Assembly: GCA_947454235.1 (NCBI GenBank)
Contig: CANGIY010000024.1
Location: 1 to 46,228, forward strand
DNA from: Chitinophagaceae bacterium
Lineage (GTDB): Bacteria > Bacteroidota > Bacteroidia > Chitinophagales > Chitinophagaceae
Direction of reading: 5' to 3'
Length of the DNA: 46,228 bases
Below, one piece after another: positions 37,701-44,391 of the stretch (position 1 is the stretch's first letter; each line of letters opens with the position of its first letter). A model generated the notes under the pieces. That model saw only the letters and a list, made by a program, of their open reading frames with translations, did not search any database and was not told where the DNA came from. Position numbers and translations under genes: made by a program.

Positions 37701-39377
37701 GGTACTTTGACCAATAATAAAAATGTGGTTGGTAGCGGTACGGTTTCAATCAACGGCACGTCGAGCCAAGCAATTAAAGGAACAGGTTTCTTCAATAACC
37801 TTGATTTAAACAACAGCAATGGCGCTACAATAGATACGGGTGCGAACGTGTATATTAAGAATAATTTATCGCTTTCAAACGGAACTTTATCAACCAATGA
37901 CAAGCTAATACTGTGGTCTGATTCGATGGCTACCGGTCGTTTGGCACCTGTTTCTTCGGGTACTGCAAGTATTACTGGCAATACCAAAGTAATGCAATTT
38001 ATTCAAGGTGGTTATCGCAGGTATCGTTTCTGGAGTCATCCGTTTGATAACTATATAGATTTAAGCCAGGCAGAAAACTACATTGACATCACAGGCGACA
38101 GTGGCTCAGTTCATGGATTTACGACAACCACAACCAATGCAGCATCAGCGTTTTGGTACAATCCGTTGGTAGGTAATTCCGGTCTTGCTAGTGACCCGGG
38201 ATGGCGTCCATTTGCAAGTACTTTTGGAACTGCCGATTCAAACAGAATTCATCAGTACGAAGGTTTAAGGATTTTTATACGTGGTACTAAAGGTCAAGGT
38301 TTGCGTGGTGAGACATACACTCCTTCATCGGTAACAATCACTCAAACAGGCCACCTGAATATCGGCGACCAAACAGTTACCATGTCAAAAGGTACACGAG
38401 CAAATCAGGATTATAACCAATTGGGTAACCCTTATGCATCTCCTGTAGATATTGGTACTGTGGTATTTAATGCTAAAGCTGCCGGAAAAATAACGGGAAC
38501 TGCTTATTACATTTGGAATCCAACTCTTGGTGCAGGTGGTCAGTTTGTAGCGAAAACGATAGGAACCAGTGCTCCAACGCCATATTATCTACAAGCCAAC
38601 ACGTCATTCCAGGTTAGGGCAGCACATGATGGCGATGCGCTATTATTTACAGAGTCTCACAAGTCAGCGAATGCGAGCGATAACTTATTGCGCCCGGCTG
38701 CAACCATGACAACACTCGAAATTGTTGATACCAACAATCACCCTTGGGATGTCACCAACTTCGTATTCGATAGCGGATTAAGTGCTACTGAAGATGATAA
38801 TGATGGTGCTAAAATTGTATCAGCAAGTGATTTTAATTTCTATTCATTGTCAAGTGAAGGACACAAGCTTTCAATTGATGCCAGGAACCCAACACAAGAG
38901 CAGGCTATACCACTGGGTGTAACTTCAGCTTATGCGCAAAGGTTCATCATCAGGGCATCTTCAGTGGTTGTAAATAATCACCAAAACCTAGTCTTGCATG
39001 ATAAATTGATGGATAAATTTGTTCCGCTCACAATCGGTACCGAATACGCATTCGATATCACAACCGATAATGCAACACAGGGCAACAGCCGTTTTGAACT
39101 CGTGGTGCGTAAACAGGAAGTTGTTGCGAATGAAATGTTGTCATTGCTGCCAAACCCGGCAACAGAAGAAGTAAGTGTGAAATTCACATTGAGCGAGCGC
39201 AAGAATGTACAATTGCGCGTAACCGACATCAGTGGTGTGTGTGTATTCAGCAAAGATCTAGGAACCACACAAGCAGGAACCATCCTTATTCCGGTAACCA
39301 ACTTCGCAAGTGGTATCTACAACGTAGAACTCACCGCCAACGGTCACAAAACCATCCAAAAATTAGTGAAAGAGTAG
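25752..39377 (+). CDS. Giant multidomain T9SS surface protein (~4541 aa)
   Basis: The ATG at 25752 is chosen because a signal peptide follows at once (core VVALAFIIASMLVSG, then TTLAQN); the TTG at 25725 adds nine non-signal residues. Residues below are counted from that TTG. About 41-611: autotransporter-type beta-strand repeats (SGTSNTYSGGTYVLNG, GTGTLTLTGSN), likely a beta-helix. 715-789: one Ig repeat. 789-874: IPT/TIG domain. 886-1258: seven FG-GAP/VCBS blades with calcium-type DxDGDGxxD motifs. 1259-1809: seven BIG2-like repeats. 1809-2222: a propeller-like module. 2223-3080: eleven more Ig repeats. About 3080-3489: a second copy of the propeller module. Then one Ig repeat, PKD-like and Gly/Ser-rich domains, and a WNGVTSTDWNTASNW region (about 3926). 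The end (about 4475-4550; LLPNPATEEVSV, VTDISGVCVF, SGIYNVELT) is a T9SS type A sorting domain. A very large adhesin is the best reading, by architecture only. Confidence 0.9.
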   Translation: MRLHLHVNRVKSVVALAFIIASMLVSGTTLAQNIFSTSVTSTAWANTANWSAGNYPGASSTSDSAWAQIGVTSFSGTTLGMNFNTTYNGGLGIMNIGGIQTASTRTANLTINNSSSSKAGILNLKGCVIGGVAQTILANSGATNSLIFTTTNPMRINLVGSSNLNVVTSTGSGTASGSIIQIIDSITGSAPLTLLGGGSSTNTGGLLKLGGTNINSGGITVGASDGTNAAILELDALTSWNNTSGNNITINNNSQLYLNASGTFASGNVTLNLYGTGGTGWTTTGAAAIAGGNNATWTGPIVLQSNTAAYSKSATTLTLSGNISGTGSLSTLGKGTTALSGTSNTYSGGTYVLNGILTIASGSSCGTGGLGFTQNGSANPYIIFNNAAQTITSLSNTWNSTTARTDSMILNGTTLTINQSTNTTFGNAGSATGSSRTVITGTGRIIKQGTGTLTLTGSNLSFSGGFRIDAGSVILNPMLSVDTFNLSADTLNGGTFGTTGATVASTINLGTLALTNNTTIDLGTSVVTTLNFAASNAITWTSGKTLNITNWQGTPGTSGTKGKIFFGSSSSGLTSAQLAQITFTISGYTYSATILSTGEVVPTAPTITTSTSICTGTYYNSGATSISVPFTSSGPFGGLFRVQLSNASGVFVADTTTNILGSGSTSPISATLPVGTAAGSGYRIRVVNGTPTRTYGSDNGSNITVAALTITGASSVLTGRSTTLSCSVSGGAWTVSNTNASITSGGVVTGVTGGTDTVYYTVTNSCGTFVASKIISISNPPTITSVSSYSGTPGSSITITGTNFGSTTGTNIVYFGTVKATVSSASTTSLTVVVPTSASYAPISVLNTNTNLVAFTDTFFVPTFNTTGLRADTIVLKPAVNFTTTSAASTPYGAAFGDLDGDGKPDMVVGNYDSSSVSIFINTSSTGTISSGSFNLYNKISLIGKPQNVKLADIDGDGKLDVVVAMTNSIYVEVLRNTTTTAGTATFATRTDLAAGTVSSVAGVYDFDGDGKADIAVSMGAGYIGILPNASVPGTVSAGTIVYVTAGSTPNGLSFSDFDNDGLMDIVCANSGYTGSSYSGTTISVTRNTSTPGTISFATASTITAGSGTIDVAAGDIDGDTKADLLVTNFNDGNFTVYRNNSTSGSITFASGVNFSTGAGTSGINLADINGDGKLDVIVSNAAVPTVSILRNTATSGSISSSSFATPLNFTPGSLPATVTVDDVDGDGYSDIAVGNSGSNTVSIFKNYPLPAVATISGPTTVCAGGTSLPTISLTDATSGGTWISSNTALATVSASGDVYGVSAGTDTILYRVIAGGDTNFAIYLITINALPSAGTITGSTSVCPGSTISMSDAVPGGTWSSSSTATATISALGVVTGVAAGATTISYTVSSACGTATATYSVTVSSSPSAGTISGTTTICASTTSTLSDATLGGTWSTSNSSVATVDTAGVVSALSTGIDTVFYTVTSGSCGTATAYTIITVITTPATPASISGPSAVCVGSSIALSDATSGGTWSSATPSVATVDASGNVYGVSTASVSIQYTVTNSCGSSYTARTVTVNDVPATPSAIVGATTACTSTTTSYSDVTPGGSWTSSNPTVASINSATGSANVLTAGTTTISYSITGTCGTSFATLTLSTTATPSTAGTITGGTSLCVSGSTILSDSVSGGSWTSSNPSIASIDASSGALHAVSTGVVTITYTVSNTCGSVESYYADTVFSAPSTPAAITGTTSISSGGVSTLSDATTGGTWSSSASSIATINSTTGVVTGVSVGSATITYTVSNTCGSAYVTTTVSVTTAYTPGNLVVLQEDSTASVGTGVTLLEYNTTTANQTSAYTTVHFPSSGATPRLVNSGSATSEGMMGLDSERTHIIVPGYDTILNTTGVASAANVRRSIFSVLPSTSYSNVVSVAQSIAYSANNMRSATGAGNRYYTAGNSSTGGTNGILKLSGTTGNQVSSTVTNTRVVGIYNGQLYFSTGSGTIGIYSVGSGIPTSSGTTSTPVAVSGTVPTSPYGFAISPDANTMYLADDAASTGGIFKYTRTGGTGTFTFQYRVTTTAVRGLTVDFTTTPYTCYATTAPSSGSNALIKVVDNGASSSSTTLASAANNRNFRGVSFTPAASAKVVATTSTICTGNSDTVIFYGNPGATVNYTVNGSSASIAIDSTGRKLLSTGTLTNSTSAPITYTYSLVSIVTSLGTTSISGTTVITVNPLPTLSSISGTTTFCAGTTSTLSDTATAGTWSSSATSIATVGSSTGVVTGVTGGTATITFSKTNACGTSSTTAFVTISPLPTAPAAITGSSTGCVGSTIYLNDLTTGGTWSSTNPSVATVNATGDVSCVATGADTILYTLTNSCGATSAYFPITIGTTPSVPAAITGASYVCVGATTSFTDTTSGGTWSSSNTSLATVDATTGVTTGVATGSVTISYIRTNACGSSSATTTISVNDVPATPASISGATSVCEGASVTLTDATFGGTWSTSDAAIATVTSAGVVSGVSAGSATISYSFTNLCGTSYATHSMTVNSAATAGIITGVSTVCRGSSIVLSYTVSGGTWTSSDTTIATINPSTGVLTGVSNGVMTVTYTVTGICGTAATTYGVTVNSLATVGTITGAASVCASGTTTLSDATPGGTWTSANASIATVSSTGVVYGVAVGTTTISYSVTTSCGTAHATSSINVITLPASPSAISGSSSICVGATATLSDTTLGGVWSSTDTSVVSIDTTGHIVANGIGTSTISYTETNMCGSTASTLSVTVITVPSTPASITGASTVCVGSAITLSDATSGGSWSSASSAIATVDTSGNVTGVSGGSTTITYSLTNVCGTVYTTTSVTVATTPSTPGAITGTTSLCVSGTSTLSSSTSGGVWTSSNTSIASVNTSGLVTGVAVGSATITYTVNNSCGSSYVTATVNVLTTPSAPSAITGTTSLCSGSTTTLTDTTSGGTWSSSTSSIATVSATGVVTGVSGGTVTISYTITNICGSASATTSVIINTVPVMGPISGSTSVSSGSTTTLTDSTIGGTWSSVTTSVATVDASGVVYGVSNGTSVISYAKTNGCGTNAVTATVTVATFFTPGNLVALQVNDTLSTGASISLVEYSTSGGSPVNTINFPTTGTSRLVASGSATSEGQMALDAERNHLIVPGYDTSAGTTSVASAANVGRKIMSVAPSSFYSVARVLSQSLVYNTNNFRAATANGFTYYGSGTATTSALGGVQLMAASGATKISNTATVISNSRTVQIINGQLYVATGSGTQGIYAVGAGVPTTNSASTIVHSGGSGTSPYGFAISPDSNTLYVIDDGVGLKKYTRTGGTGTFTYAYLLTSRIGRGLAVDFTTTPYTLYATTGETGNRADSIIKVIDNGAGSGYTAIAGSTTGKLFRGLAFAPANTAKVFARTTTICSGASDTLTFYGNPGSTLRFTKNSVPDSVVFDASGWKKVYTGPIYNTSDTVQTLVYAFNNIQTSMGATGLSGGVTITVNPLPRLTTITGTNHLCVGGTSTLSDSVSGGSWTTSDTTIASIASTGLVTARTAGAATITYTKTALGCTSYITQSVVVNTLPSAGSIAAASSSVCSGDSVIINETGSISGADTFVSYNWSGPSGVSSTSTTSSLRIVGSSSSFSGIYSLTVTYSGAGCISMPVTSGVVTVNTRPTAYSVTGGGSFCGGTSTVAIGLSGSETGVSYQVYEGGSASGSTVSGTGSTLALGAFSTVGVYTVQATGVGGCTSSMSGSASIADNSTSVSLGASPTVCSSATGALISFTGATHSPTTYSISYESAAISAGFTDVAGASISGSTFGITLPSSVTGTYSGSITVSNGSCTSSPYPFSVNVLADPNAAVTAITGGCSGYSSSITITGTPSATIAYTIDSASLLYATLSSGGSYTLSTGTISSLHNYTIIAALNVACTTYVDTVVYINPIAQAWNGVTSTDWNTASNWTCGFVPGATDDATIPYGTANPPTIGAAVSVDINSILIGDTLTILSGAVLNVKGTLTNNKNVVGSGTVSINGTSSQAIKGTGFFNNLDLNNSNGATIDTGANVYIKNNLSLSNGTLSTNDKLILWSDSMATGRLAPVSSGTASITGNTKVMQFIQGGYRRYRFWSHPFDNYIDLSQAENYIDITGDSGSVHGFTTTTTNAASAFWYNPLVGNSGLASDPGWRPFASTFGTADSNRIHQYEGLRIFIRGTKGQGLRGETYTPSSVTITQTGHLNIGDQTVTMSKGTRANQDYNQLGNPYASPVDIGTVVFNAKAAGKITGTAYYIWNPTLGAGGQFVAKTIGTSAPTPYYLQANTSFQVRAAHDGDALLFTESHKSANASDNLLRPAATMTTLEIVDTNNHPWDVTNFVFDSGLSATEDDNDGAKIVSASDFNFYSLSSEGHKLSIDARNPTQEQAIPLGVTSAYAQRFIIRASSVVVNNHQNLVLHDKLMDKFVPLTIGTEYAFDITTDNATQGNSRFELVVRKQEVVANEMLSLLPNPATEEVSVKFTLSERKNVQLRVTDISGVCVFSKDLGTTQAGTILIPVTNFASGIYNVELTANGHKTIQKLVKE
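31150..32395 (+). repeat. Propeller module, copy A, inside the giant T9SS gene
   Basis: Starts at YTPGNLVVLQEDS and includes GSATSEGMMGLDSERTHIIV, PYGFAISPDANTMYLAD and FYGNPGATVNYTVNG. It matches copy B (34955-36190) along its length at protein level. The two copies are separated by eleven Ig repeats, so a propeller-plus-Ig block was probably duplicated. Confidence 0.8.
34955..36190 (+). repeat. Propeller module, copy B, inside the giant T9SS gene
   Basis: Starts at FTPGNLVALQVND and includes GSATSEGQMALDAERNHLIV, PYGFAISPDSNTLYVID and FYGNPGSTLRFTKN. It is the partner of copy A. Base-level similarity is patchy, so the duplication is not recent. Confidence 0.8.
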
Positions 39378-39404
39378 AGATTTGAAGGGTTTGATTTTTC
39401 AAAG

Positions 39405-39432
39405 GCAGTCGCTGTAAGGCGACTGCTTTTTT
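39405..39432 (+). terminator. Rho-independent terminator of the giant T9SS gene
   Basis: A perfect 8-bp stem (GCAGTCGC and GCGACTGC) with a six-base loop is followed by six T. It lies 28 nt after the stop codon. Confidence 0.9.
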
Positions 39433-39496
39433 GTGTGTGTGGGTGGTTTCTTTTTTGGAAATTTTTATTTGGGATAATAAAAATAAGGAGGTCTTT

Positions 39497-39545
39497 GCAT
39501 TCCGCTCTTTCTGTGTTTTTGTCGTCCCAAATGCACTTGAACTAA
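39497..39545. repeat. 49-bp imperfect direct repeat, left copy (att-like, tRNA-3'-end-like)
   Basis: This segment aligns without gaps to 46180-46228 with 8 mismatches in 49. The right part (GTCCCA, then ACTTGAAC) reads on the minus strand like a tRNA T-arm followed by an acceptor end, in a decayed form. It lies just outside hsdR, while the partner lies just outside hsdM, so the pair brackets the restriction operon. Confidence 0.6.
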
Positions 39546-39582
39546 ATTTCAGATTTTAGAAAGTCGTTTTTCATAAGCAATC

Positions 39583-42471
39583 TTAACCGGCAATCCCATT
39601 TACAAAAGTATCAACGAAGCCAACAATCTTTGCCAAAATCCTGTCACCAATTTTTTTACGCTGCAACAAAGTTGGTTTATCGCCCTCTATTAATTCTAAC
39701 ACTTCATCCCTTAATGGCTCACGCTCTGCAAAAAGATAATCTTCAATCGTCTTTTCTGTTTTCGAAGGGTTAAGATTTTCTTCTTCAACCAGCTTACTGA
39801 AAGCTTTTTGCTGCTCTTCACTCCAGAACTTTTCAAACTCCTGAGGTATGGATTCTGTTTCTTCAATTACAGGTAAATTCTCTTTTATGAATTTCTCAAT
39901 TAGCTCACGTTTGCTTCTCAGATGCGCTTCTGTATTAAGCAGATTGAAAATTTCTTTCTCGGTCTGGGTGACATCGCTCTGTACCTTTGATTTCAGTTTT
40001 ATCAATAACTGAATAATGTAAGCGACATTTATTTCATCACGGTGTATTAATTCTAACTCAAAATCAACATCCTCAAGTATGGATACTTTTTCTTTCTGGT
40101 TGTCATTTTTCACCTTTTGCCATAGGTCAAGGTACTTGCTCTTGTAGTCTTCAAAGAGTTGTTCATTCATGGCTAGGTCATCCCATTTAAAGTCCGAAAA
40201 GGCAGTGAGTATGTTCTTAATTCTCATTTGTTCCCTGAATGCCTTGATAAACGCTAGTTCATCTTCTTCGGTTTTTAGGTCATTTACGCTATTAACTGTC
40301 GGGGCAATTTTCAGCAACTCAATGAATGCATCGTTGAATTTCTTGGTATAGTCCTCATATGGCTTCATGATAATCACCTCAATAGCCTCTTTATTGCTGA
40401 ATAGGGTTATCGCTTCATCTGTAGCGTTTTTGAGGTTGCGAAAAACGACAATGTTGCCTTGTGATTTCTTTTCATCAAGGATCCTGTTGGTGCGTGAGTA
40501 GGCTTGTATCAAACCATGGTGTTTCAGGTTCTTGTCTACATAAAGAGTATTTGCTTTCTTGGCATCGAAGCCAGTTAAGAACATATTTACAACCAATAGT
40601 ATGTCGATCCTGTTGTCTTGATTCTCTGGTGACTTCTCCCGGTCTTTTATCTTTTTAGAAATATCGTTGTAGTAATTGTAAAAGGTCTCACTGTCCCTGG
40701 TTGAAAACTTCGTTCCAAATTGTTGATTGTAATGCCCTATAAACTCGTCCAACTTTTCCCGGCTATGTGCCGCCAAACCATACAAGGCTCTCGGCTCTTC
40801 TACTACTGATAGCTCGTCTGGCAATGAGCCGGTTGCCTCTGCATCGTCTTCATTTGCAGCGTAACTGAAAATGGTAGCTACTCTTAAATTGTGCAGTCCT
40901 GCAGCCTTCTTTTTCTGAAACAGGTCATAGTATTTAATTAGTGTTTCTATGCTGCTTACACAGAACATCGCACTAAAGTCCTTGTTATGGGTTTTCCTGT
41001 TGTGGTTGGCAATGATGTAATCAGTAATCATTTCCAGCCGTTTCGGTGACTCCATCAGCTCTTTTGTGTCAATGTCTTCAACTTCAATATCTATTTCGGT
41101 TGCGCTATCCTTCCGCTTGTACCTGCCAACATATTCTACCGAAAACTTCAACACATTTTCGTCCCTGATAGCATCGGTAATTACATACTTGTGCAGGCAA
41201 TCAGTAAAGAGGTCTTTAGTTGTGCGCTTTCCTAAATCGTTCTTAACTGCATTGTCCTTGAATATGGGAGTACCTGTAAAACCGAACAACTGAATGTCAT
41301 TGAAAAAAGCATTTATTCGGTTGTGCGTATCGCCAAACTGAGACCTATGGCACTCGTCAAAAATGAAAACGATGCGCTTGTCTTTCAGGTCAGCCATTTT
41401 ACGCTCATACTTCAACTTGCTGATTGCCGTATTTAGTTTTTGAATGGTAGTGACGATTAGTTTAGTATCATCGGTAAACTGTTGAACCAATGCCTTTGTG
41501 CTATCAGTGCCATCAATACTGCCTTTACTGAAACTATTGAATTCTATGGTGGTCTGGTAATCAAGGTCTTTCCTATCTACCACGAAAACAACTTTATGCA
41601 CTTGTGGCAAATCCATCAAAATCTGGCTTGCCTTGAATGAAGTCAGCGTTTTTCCGGACCCTGTTGTATGCCATATGTAACCATTTTTATTGCTGTTTTT
41701 CACCCTGTCTATCAGGGCCTCAACCGCATAGTATTGATAGGGGCGCAAAACCATCAGTAGCTTATTGGTTTCATGCAGCACGATGTACTTGCATATCATT
41801 TTCGATATGTGGCAGGGCTCTAAAAATTCGCTGGTAAACCCATTGAGTATATTGGTTAACCGCTTGTTTTCCTTGTCGCTCCAGTAATAGGTCTGCTTAA
41901 AGGTCATTGCCTTTATGTTGTTGTGGGCATAGTACTTGGTATTGACTCCGTTGCTGATCACAAAAATTTGGATGTACTGGAACAGGGCGGCACTTGCGCC
42001 AAATGAATGCCGCTGGTAACGGTTGATCTGGTTAAAGGCCTCTTTCAGCTCCAGCCCCCTGCGCTTCAATTCTATTTGTACCAATGGCAAGCCATTAATC
42101 AGCAACGTGACATCGTACCTGTTTTTGTAGGTGCCTTCCATGGTCACCTGGTGGGTGACCTGAAACTGGTTCTGGCACCAATGGTTTGTGTTAATGAACT
42201 CGAAGTAACAATCTTCGCCGTTATCGCGCAATATGTGTAGCCTGCTTTCCCTAAGTGTTTTTGCCTTTTCAAAAACAGATCCTTTACTCAATAAGTTTAG
42301 AATGCGCTCAAATTCAGTAGTGCTGAATTGCTTGTTGTTGTGCTTTTCTAACTGGGTTTTTAAGTTAGCAATGAGTTCCTTTTCATCACTTATCATAACG
42401 AGGCTATAGCCCAACCTTTGCAGTTGAGCCACCAATTGTTCTTCAAGAACGAGTTCGGGTTGTTTAGCCAT
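39583..42471 (-). CDS. hsdR: Type I restriction enzyme R subunit (HsdR)
   Basis: The 962-aa motor and nuclease subunit has an N-terminal PDDEXK domain with D120, E134 and K136 (YDVTLLI, then VQIELKRRG). A superfamily 2 translocase follows, with Walker A GSGKT (271-275), DECH (372-375), the FTGTP motif and late helicase motifs (NMFLTGFDAK, YSRTNR). A C-terminal helical region for complex assembly completes it. All key residues are present, so it should be active. Family knowledge: with HsdM and HsdS it translocates and cuts DNA lacking the methyl mark. Its ATG overlaps the end of the GIY-YIG gene by eight bases. It is the last gene of the operon and belongs to a different R family from the edge copy at 1-488. 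Confidence 0.95.
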   Translation of the reverse strand: MAKQPELVLEEQLVAQLQRLGYSLVMISDEKELIANLKTQLEKHNNKQFSTTEFERILNLLSKGSVFEKAKTLRESRLHILRDNGEDCYFEFINTNHWCQNQFQVTHQVTMEGTYKNRYDVTLLINGLPLVQIELKRRGLELKEAFNQINRYQRHSFGASAALFQYIQIFVISNGVNTKYYAHNNIKAMTFKQTYYWSDKENKRLTNILNGFTSEFLEPCHISKMICKYIVLHETNKLLMVLRPYQYYAVEALIDRVKNSNKNGYIWHTTGSGKTLTSFKASQILMDLPQVHKVVFVVDRKDLDYQTTIEFNSFSKGSIDGTDSTKALVQQFTDDTKLIVTTIQKLNTAISKLKYERKMADLKDKRIVFIFDECHRSQFGDTHNRINAFFNDIQLFGFTGTPIFKDNAVKNDLGKRTTKDLFTDCLHKYVITDAIRDENVLKFSVEYVGRYKRKDSATEIDIEVEDIDTKELMESPKRLEMITDYIIANHNRKTHNKDFSAMFCVSSIETLIKYYDLFQKKKAAGLHNLRVATIFSYAANEDDAEATGSLPDELSVVEEPRALYGLAAHSREKLDEFIGHYNQQFGTKFSTRDSETFYNYYNDISKKIKDREKSPENQDNRIDILLVVNMFLTGFDAKKANTLYVDKNLKHHGLIQAYSRTNRILDEKKSQGNIVVFRNLKNATDEAITLFSNKEAIEVIIMKPYEDYTKKFNDAFIELLKIAPTVNSVNDLKTEEDELAFIKAFREQMRIKNILTAFSDFKWDDLAMNEQLFEDYKSKYLDLWQKVKNDNQKEKVSILEDVDFELELIHRDEINVAYIIQLLIKLKSKVQSDVTQTEKEIFNLLNTEAHLRSKRELIEKFIKENLPVIEETESIPQEFEKFWSEEQQKAFSKLVEEENLNPSKTEKTIEDYLFAEREPLRDEVLELIEGDKPTLLQRKKIGDRILAKIVGFVDTFVNGIAG

Positions 42472-42919
42472 AAATTCTATCTACTTTGTTACGCTTGCTA
42501 TTTGAGTTTAATAATCCTTTGTTTTTATGAACTAAATGGCTTTCAATCTCCATTCTTCCATAGTTCACAATTTTGCAAGTAAATGTGATATTGGCTTGGC
42601 AATACTCATCTAATTTAGCTTCAATAATCGCATTGAATTTGCCTTTTTCTATTGTGGCGTTAACGAACAGTTTCTTTCCTAATTTTCGCCGGAAAGTATG
42701 GTTGATAGTTCTTCTCACATCTTTCATTCGCTCTTTTAAGTTGGCGGTTTCTCCAATGTACACCAAGGCACCTCTATCAAAGATTGCATATATGCCGGCT
42801 GCCGAAGGAAAGCTGCTCGACCATTTTCTATCAAATGAAAATGAAATCTTGTTTGCGCTCTTGAGTTCGAGATCGCAATTTTCAATAATATTTTTTATTT
42901 CTTCCTTTCCGAGTACCAT
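42464..42919 (-). CDS. GIY-YIG nuclease-domain protein inside the type I RM operon
   Basis: From the ATG at 42919 the protein is 151 aa. That start sits two bases after the hsdS stop and is preferred over the ATG at 42958, which would overlap hsdS by 37 bases. The GIY-YIG core shows GIY (42-44), YIG (54-56), R64 in NLKERM, the NHTFRRKLG segment and Glu candidates E100 and E105. A C-terminal KGLLNSNSKRN motif carries N138. These fit an intact GIY-YIG fold. Small stand-alone proteins of this type occur in defence and repair settings. Here it is translationally linked to both hsdS and hsdR, so it is likely part of the system, but its role is unknown. Confidence 0.82.
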   Translation of the reverse strand: MVLGKEEIKNIIENCDLELKSANKISFSFDRKWSSSFPSAAGIYAIFDRGALVYIGETANLKERMKDVRRTINHTFRRKLGKKLFVNATIEKGKFNAIIEAKLDEYCQANITFTCKIVNYGRMEIESHLVHKNKGLLNSNSKRNKVDRIYG

Positions 42920-42921
42920 TG

Positions 42922-44136
42922 TTAGCAGAACATTTGTTGTAAAAGTCCTTTTTTCCAAACCTCCGTTTTCTCTATCTGCGATTTAGTGTGGCTTATTTTT
43001 TCATCAATAGCAGATAAGAAATTGGCGATTTTGATTTGCTCTTCGAGAGAGGGAATTGCTATTTCAATTGATCTTATATCTGAGCCACTTATGGCAGTGA
43101 ACGTGCTACCTTGTTCCAATCGTACCCATTTGGGTTCATAATCTAAAAGGTAATGATACAAAAAATCAATTGTACTTCTGGTGCTGTTTTTTATTGAACA
43201 TACACCCCTTCCGATACAAGCCCGATGATAGGATTTTGCGGTAGCGCCAACGGGGGCCCTTACAGTCAAAATGATATCTCCGATTTCACAAATTTTAGTC
43301 GGTTCACTCGTATAATTTCTCGGATTCGATTTTCTATTTGATATATCAGCATTTCCCTGTATTAAATATAATCCAACTCCTTCAGTGTTGTACGAGCTTG
43401 ATTCTGGAGATTGCCCCATAGTGATTTCACTCACTTCCCCCAAAGTCTTTTCCTCCCACTTAGGAAAATTGCCGCCATCATCATCCTTAAACCTCAATTC
43501 CTGCGAAAATATCCGCTGCATTACCCCTTTCTTGTATTTGTCCAAAAAAAATTTCTTTTTCTTGAGGGCTTGTAGTTTTTCGTCAATTGAGGTGAGGAAC
43601 GAAGCTATTTTTTGTTGTTCGGGGAGGGAGGGTACTGATAATTTTAAAGATTTTAATCCTGCTAGATCTAATTTGCCCGCCCCAATTCCAGTGCCGGTGA
43701 CCATACTTAACAGCTCTGGCTCGTAGTACATAAACCAGTATAAAATAAATTGAGATGATGACTGTTCGCTAACGATAATTGATTTTACATCCTGATTGAA
43801 CGAAAGGTCTCTAGTTGCAATGCCAATTGGTATCTTATTAAAAAGCATACTCCCCCTTACTAAGATTAATAAAGAACCTTTCTTTGCTAATTTGGAGCCA
43901 TTATTTAGTCCAAGAGGCGTTATCTTTAGGTCAGAATCCGAATATGATGTTCCTCTCATGCTTGATGCACTGATCCAAGGTATATCTCCGTCCCAATATT
44001 CTGCTTTTTCCTTCGAGGGAGTTCCGCCAGATGCCCAAGTAGTAAAATCCGCTAATCTACTAGAAACCCATTCCCCACTAAACTCAGGAAACCTTAAGGC
44101 TGGTTTATTTTCTGAAAGATGATTTTTTTGATTCAT
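42922..44136 (-). CDS. hsdS: Type I restriction specificity subunit (HsdS)
   Basis: The 404-aa protein has two target-recognition domains, each followed by a conserved helix. TRD1 is about 20-175 (TTWASGGTPSKEKAEYWDGD, PSLPEQQKIASFLTSIDEKL) and TRD2 about 215-375 (ITMGQSPESSSYN, PSLEEQIKIANFLSAIDEKI). The two PSLxEQxKIAxFLxxIDEK segments are the repeated spacer-contact motifs of HsdS. The product recognises a two-part DNA site, one half per TRD; the site cannot be predicted here. It starts at the ATG at 44136, 255 bp after hsdM, an unusually long gap filled with short repeats. Only one hsdS and no recombinase is seen, so shuffling of TRDs is not indicated. Confidence 0.93.
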   Translation of the reverse strand: MNQKNHLSENKPALRFPEFSGEWVSSRLADFTTWASGGTPSKEKAEYWDGDIPWISASSMRGTSYSDSDLKITPLGLNNGSKLAKKGSLLILVRGSMLFNKIPIGIATRDLSFNQDVKSIIVSEQSSSQFILYWFMYYEPELLSMVTGTGIGAGKLDLAGLKSLKLSVPSLPEQQKIASFLTSIDEKLQALKKKKFFLDKYKKGVMQRIFSQELRFKDDDGGNFPKWEEKTLGEVSEITMGQSPESSSYNTEGVGLYLIQGNADISNRKSNPRNYTSEPTKICEIGDIILTVRAPVGATAKSYHRACIGRGVCSIKNSTRSTIDFLYHYLLDYEPKWVRLEQGSTFTAISGSDIRSIEIAIPSLEEQIKIANFLSAIDEKISHTKSQIEKTEVWKKGLLQQMFC

Positions 44137-44391
44137 TTGATTGGTGCGGTTGTTTGTCTGAATTATGATTTTTTTGATTCAAAGATTATAGGATTCTTTT
44201 GCCTTGAGGAATAGAGGATTCTTTTTGCTTTGAAGAATAGAAGATTATTTTTTCATTGAGGATTAGAGGATTATTTTCGTGTTAACGTTATTTTGTGTTA
44301 TGTAGTCATCCTTAAATCCTTTAATCCTACCTATCCTAATTCAGACAATTAAACTTAAATCCTTTAATCCTACCTATCCTAATTCAGACAA
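44137..44391. repeat. Repeat-rich hsdM-hsdS spacer with inverted TTGTCTGAATTA boxes
   Basis: The box TTGTCTGAATTA occurs once on the plus strand (44154-44165) and twice on the minus strand (44337-44348 and 44380-44391). Between them lie many AGGATT/AGATT steps (44175-44275). A 17-base motif containing GATTTTTTTGATTCA also occurs both at the hsdS start (from about 44120) and at about 44166. The layout is an imperfect inverted structure. Similar GGATT-rich sequences are, from memory, scattered in many bacterial genomes. Confidence 0.7.

Noticed and set aside
26291-39301. Open frames in other frames over the giant T9SS gene
   Set aside because: Low-complexity Thr/Ser/Gly coding leaves few stops in other frames; the products show no family features.
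42922-44136. Phase-variable, shufflable hsdS
   Set aside because: Only one hsdS is present, with no second TRD cassette, inverted repeats within the gene, or recombinase nearby.
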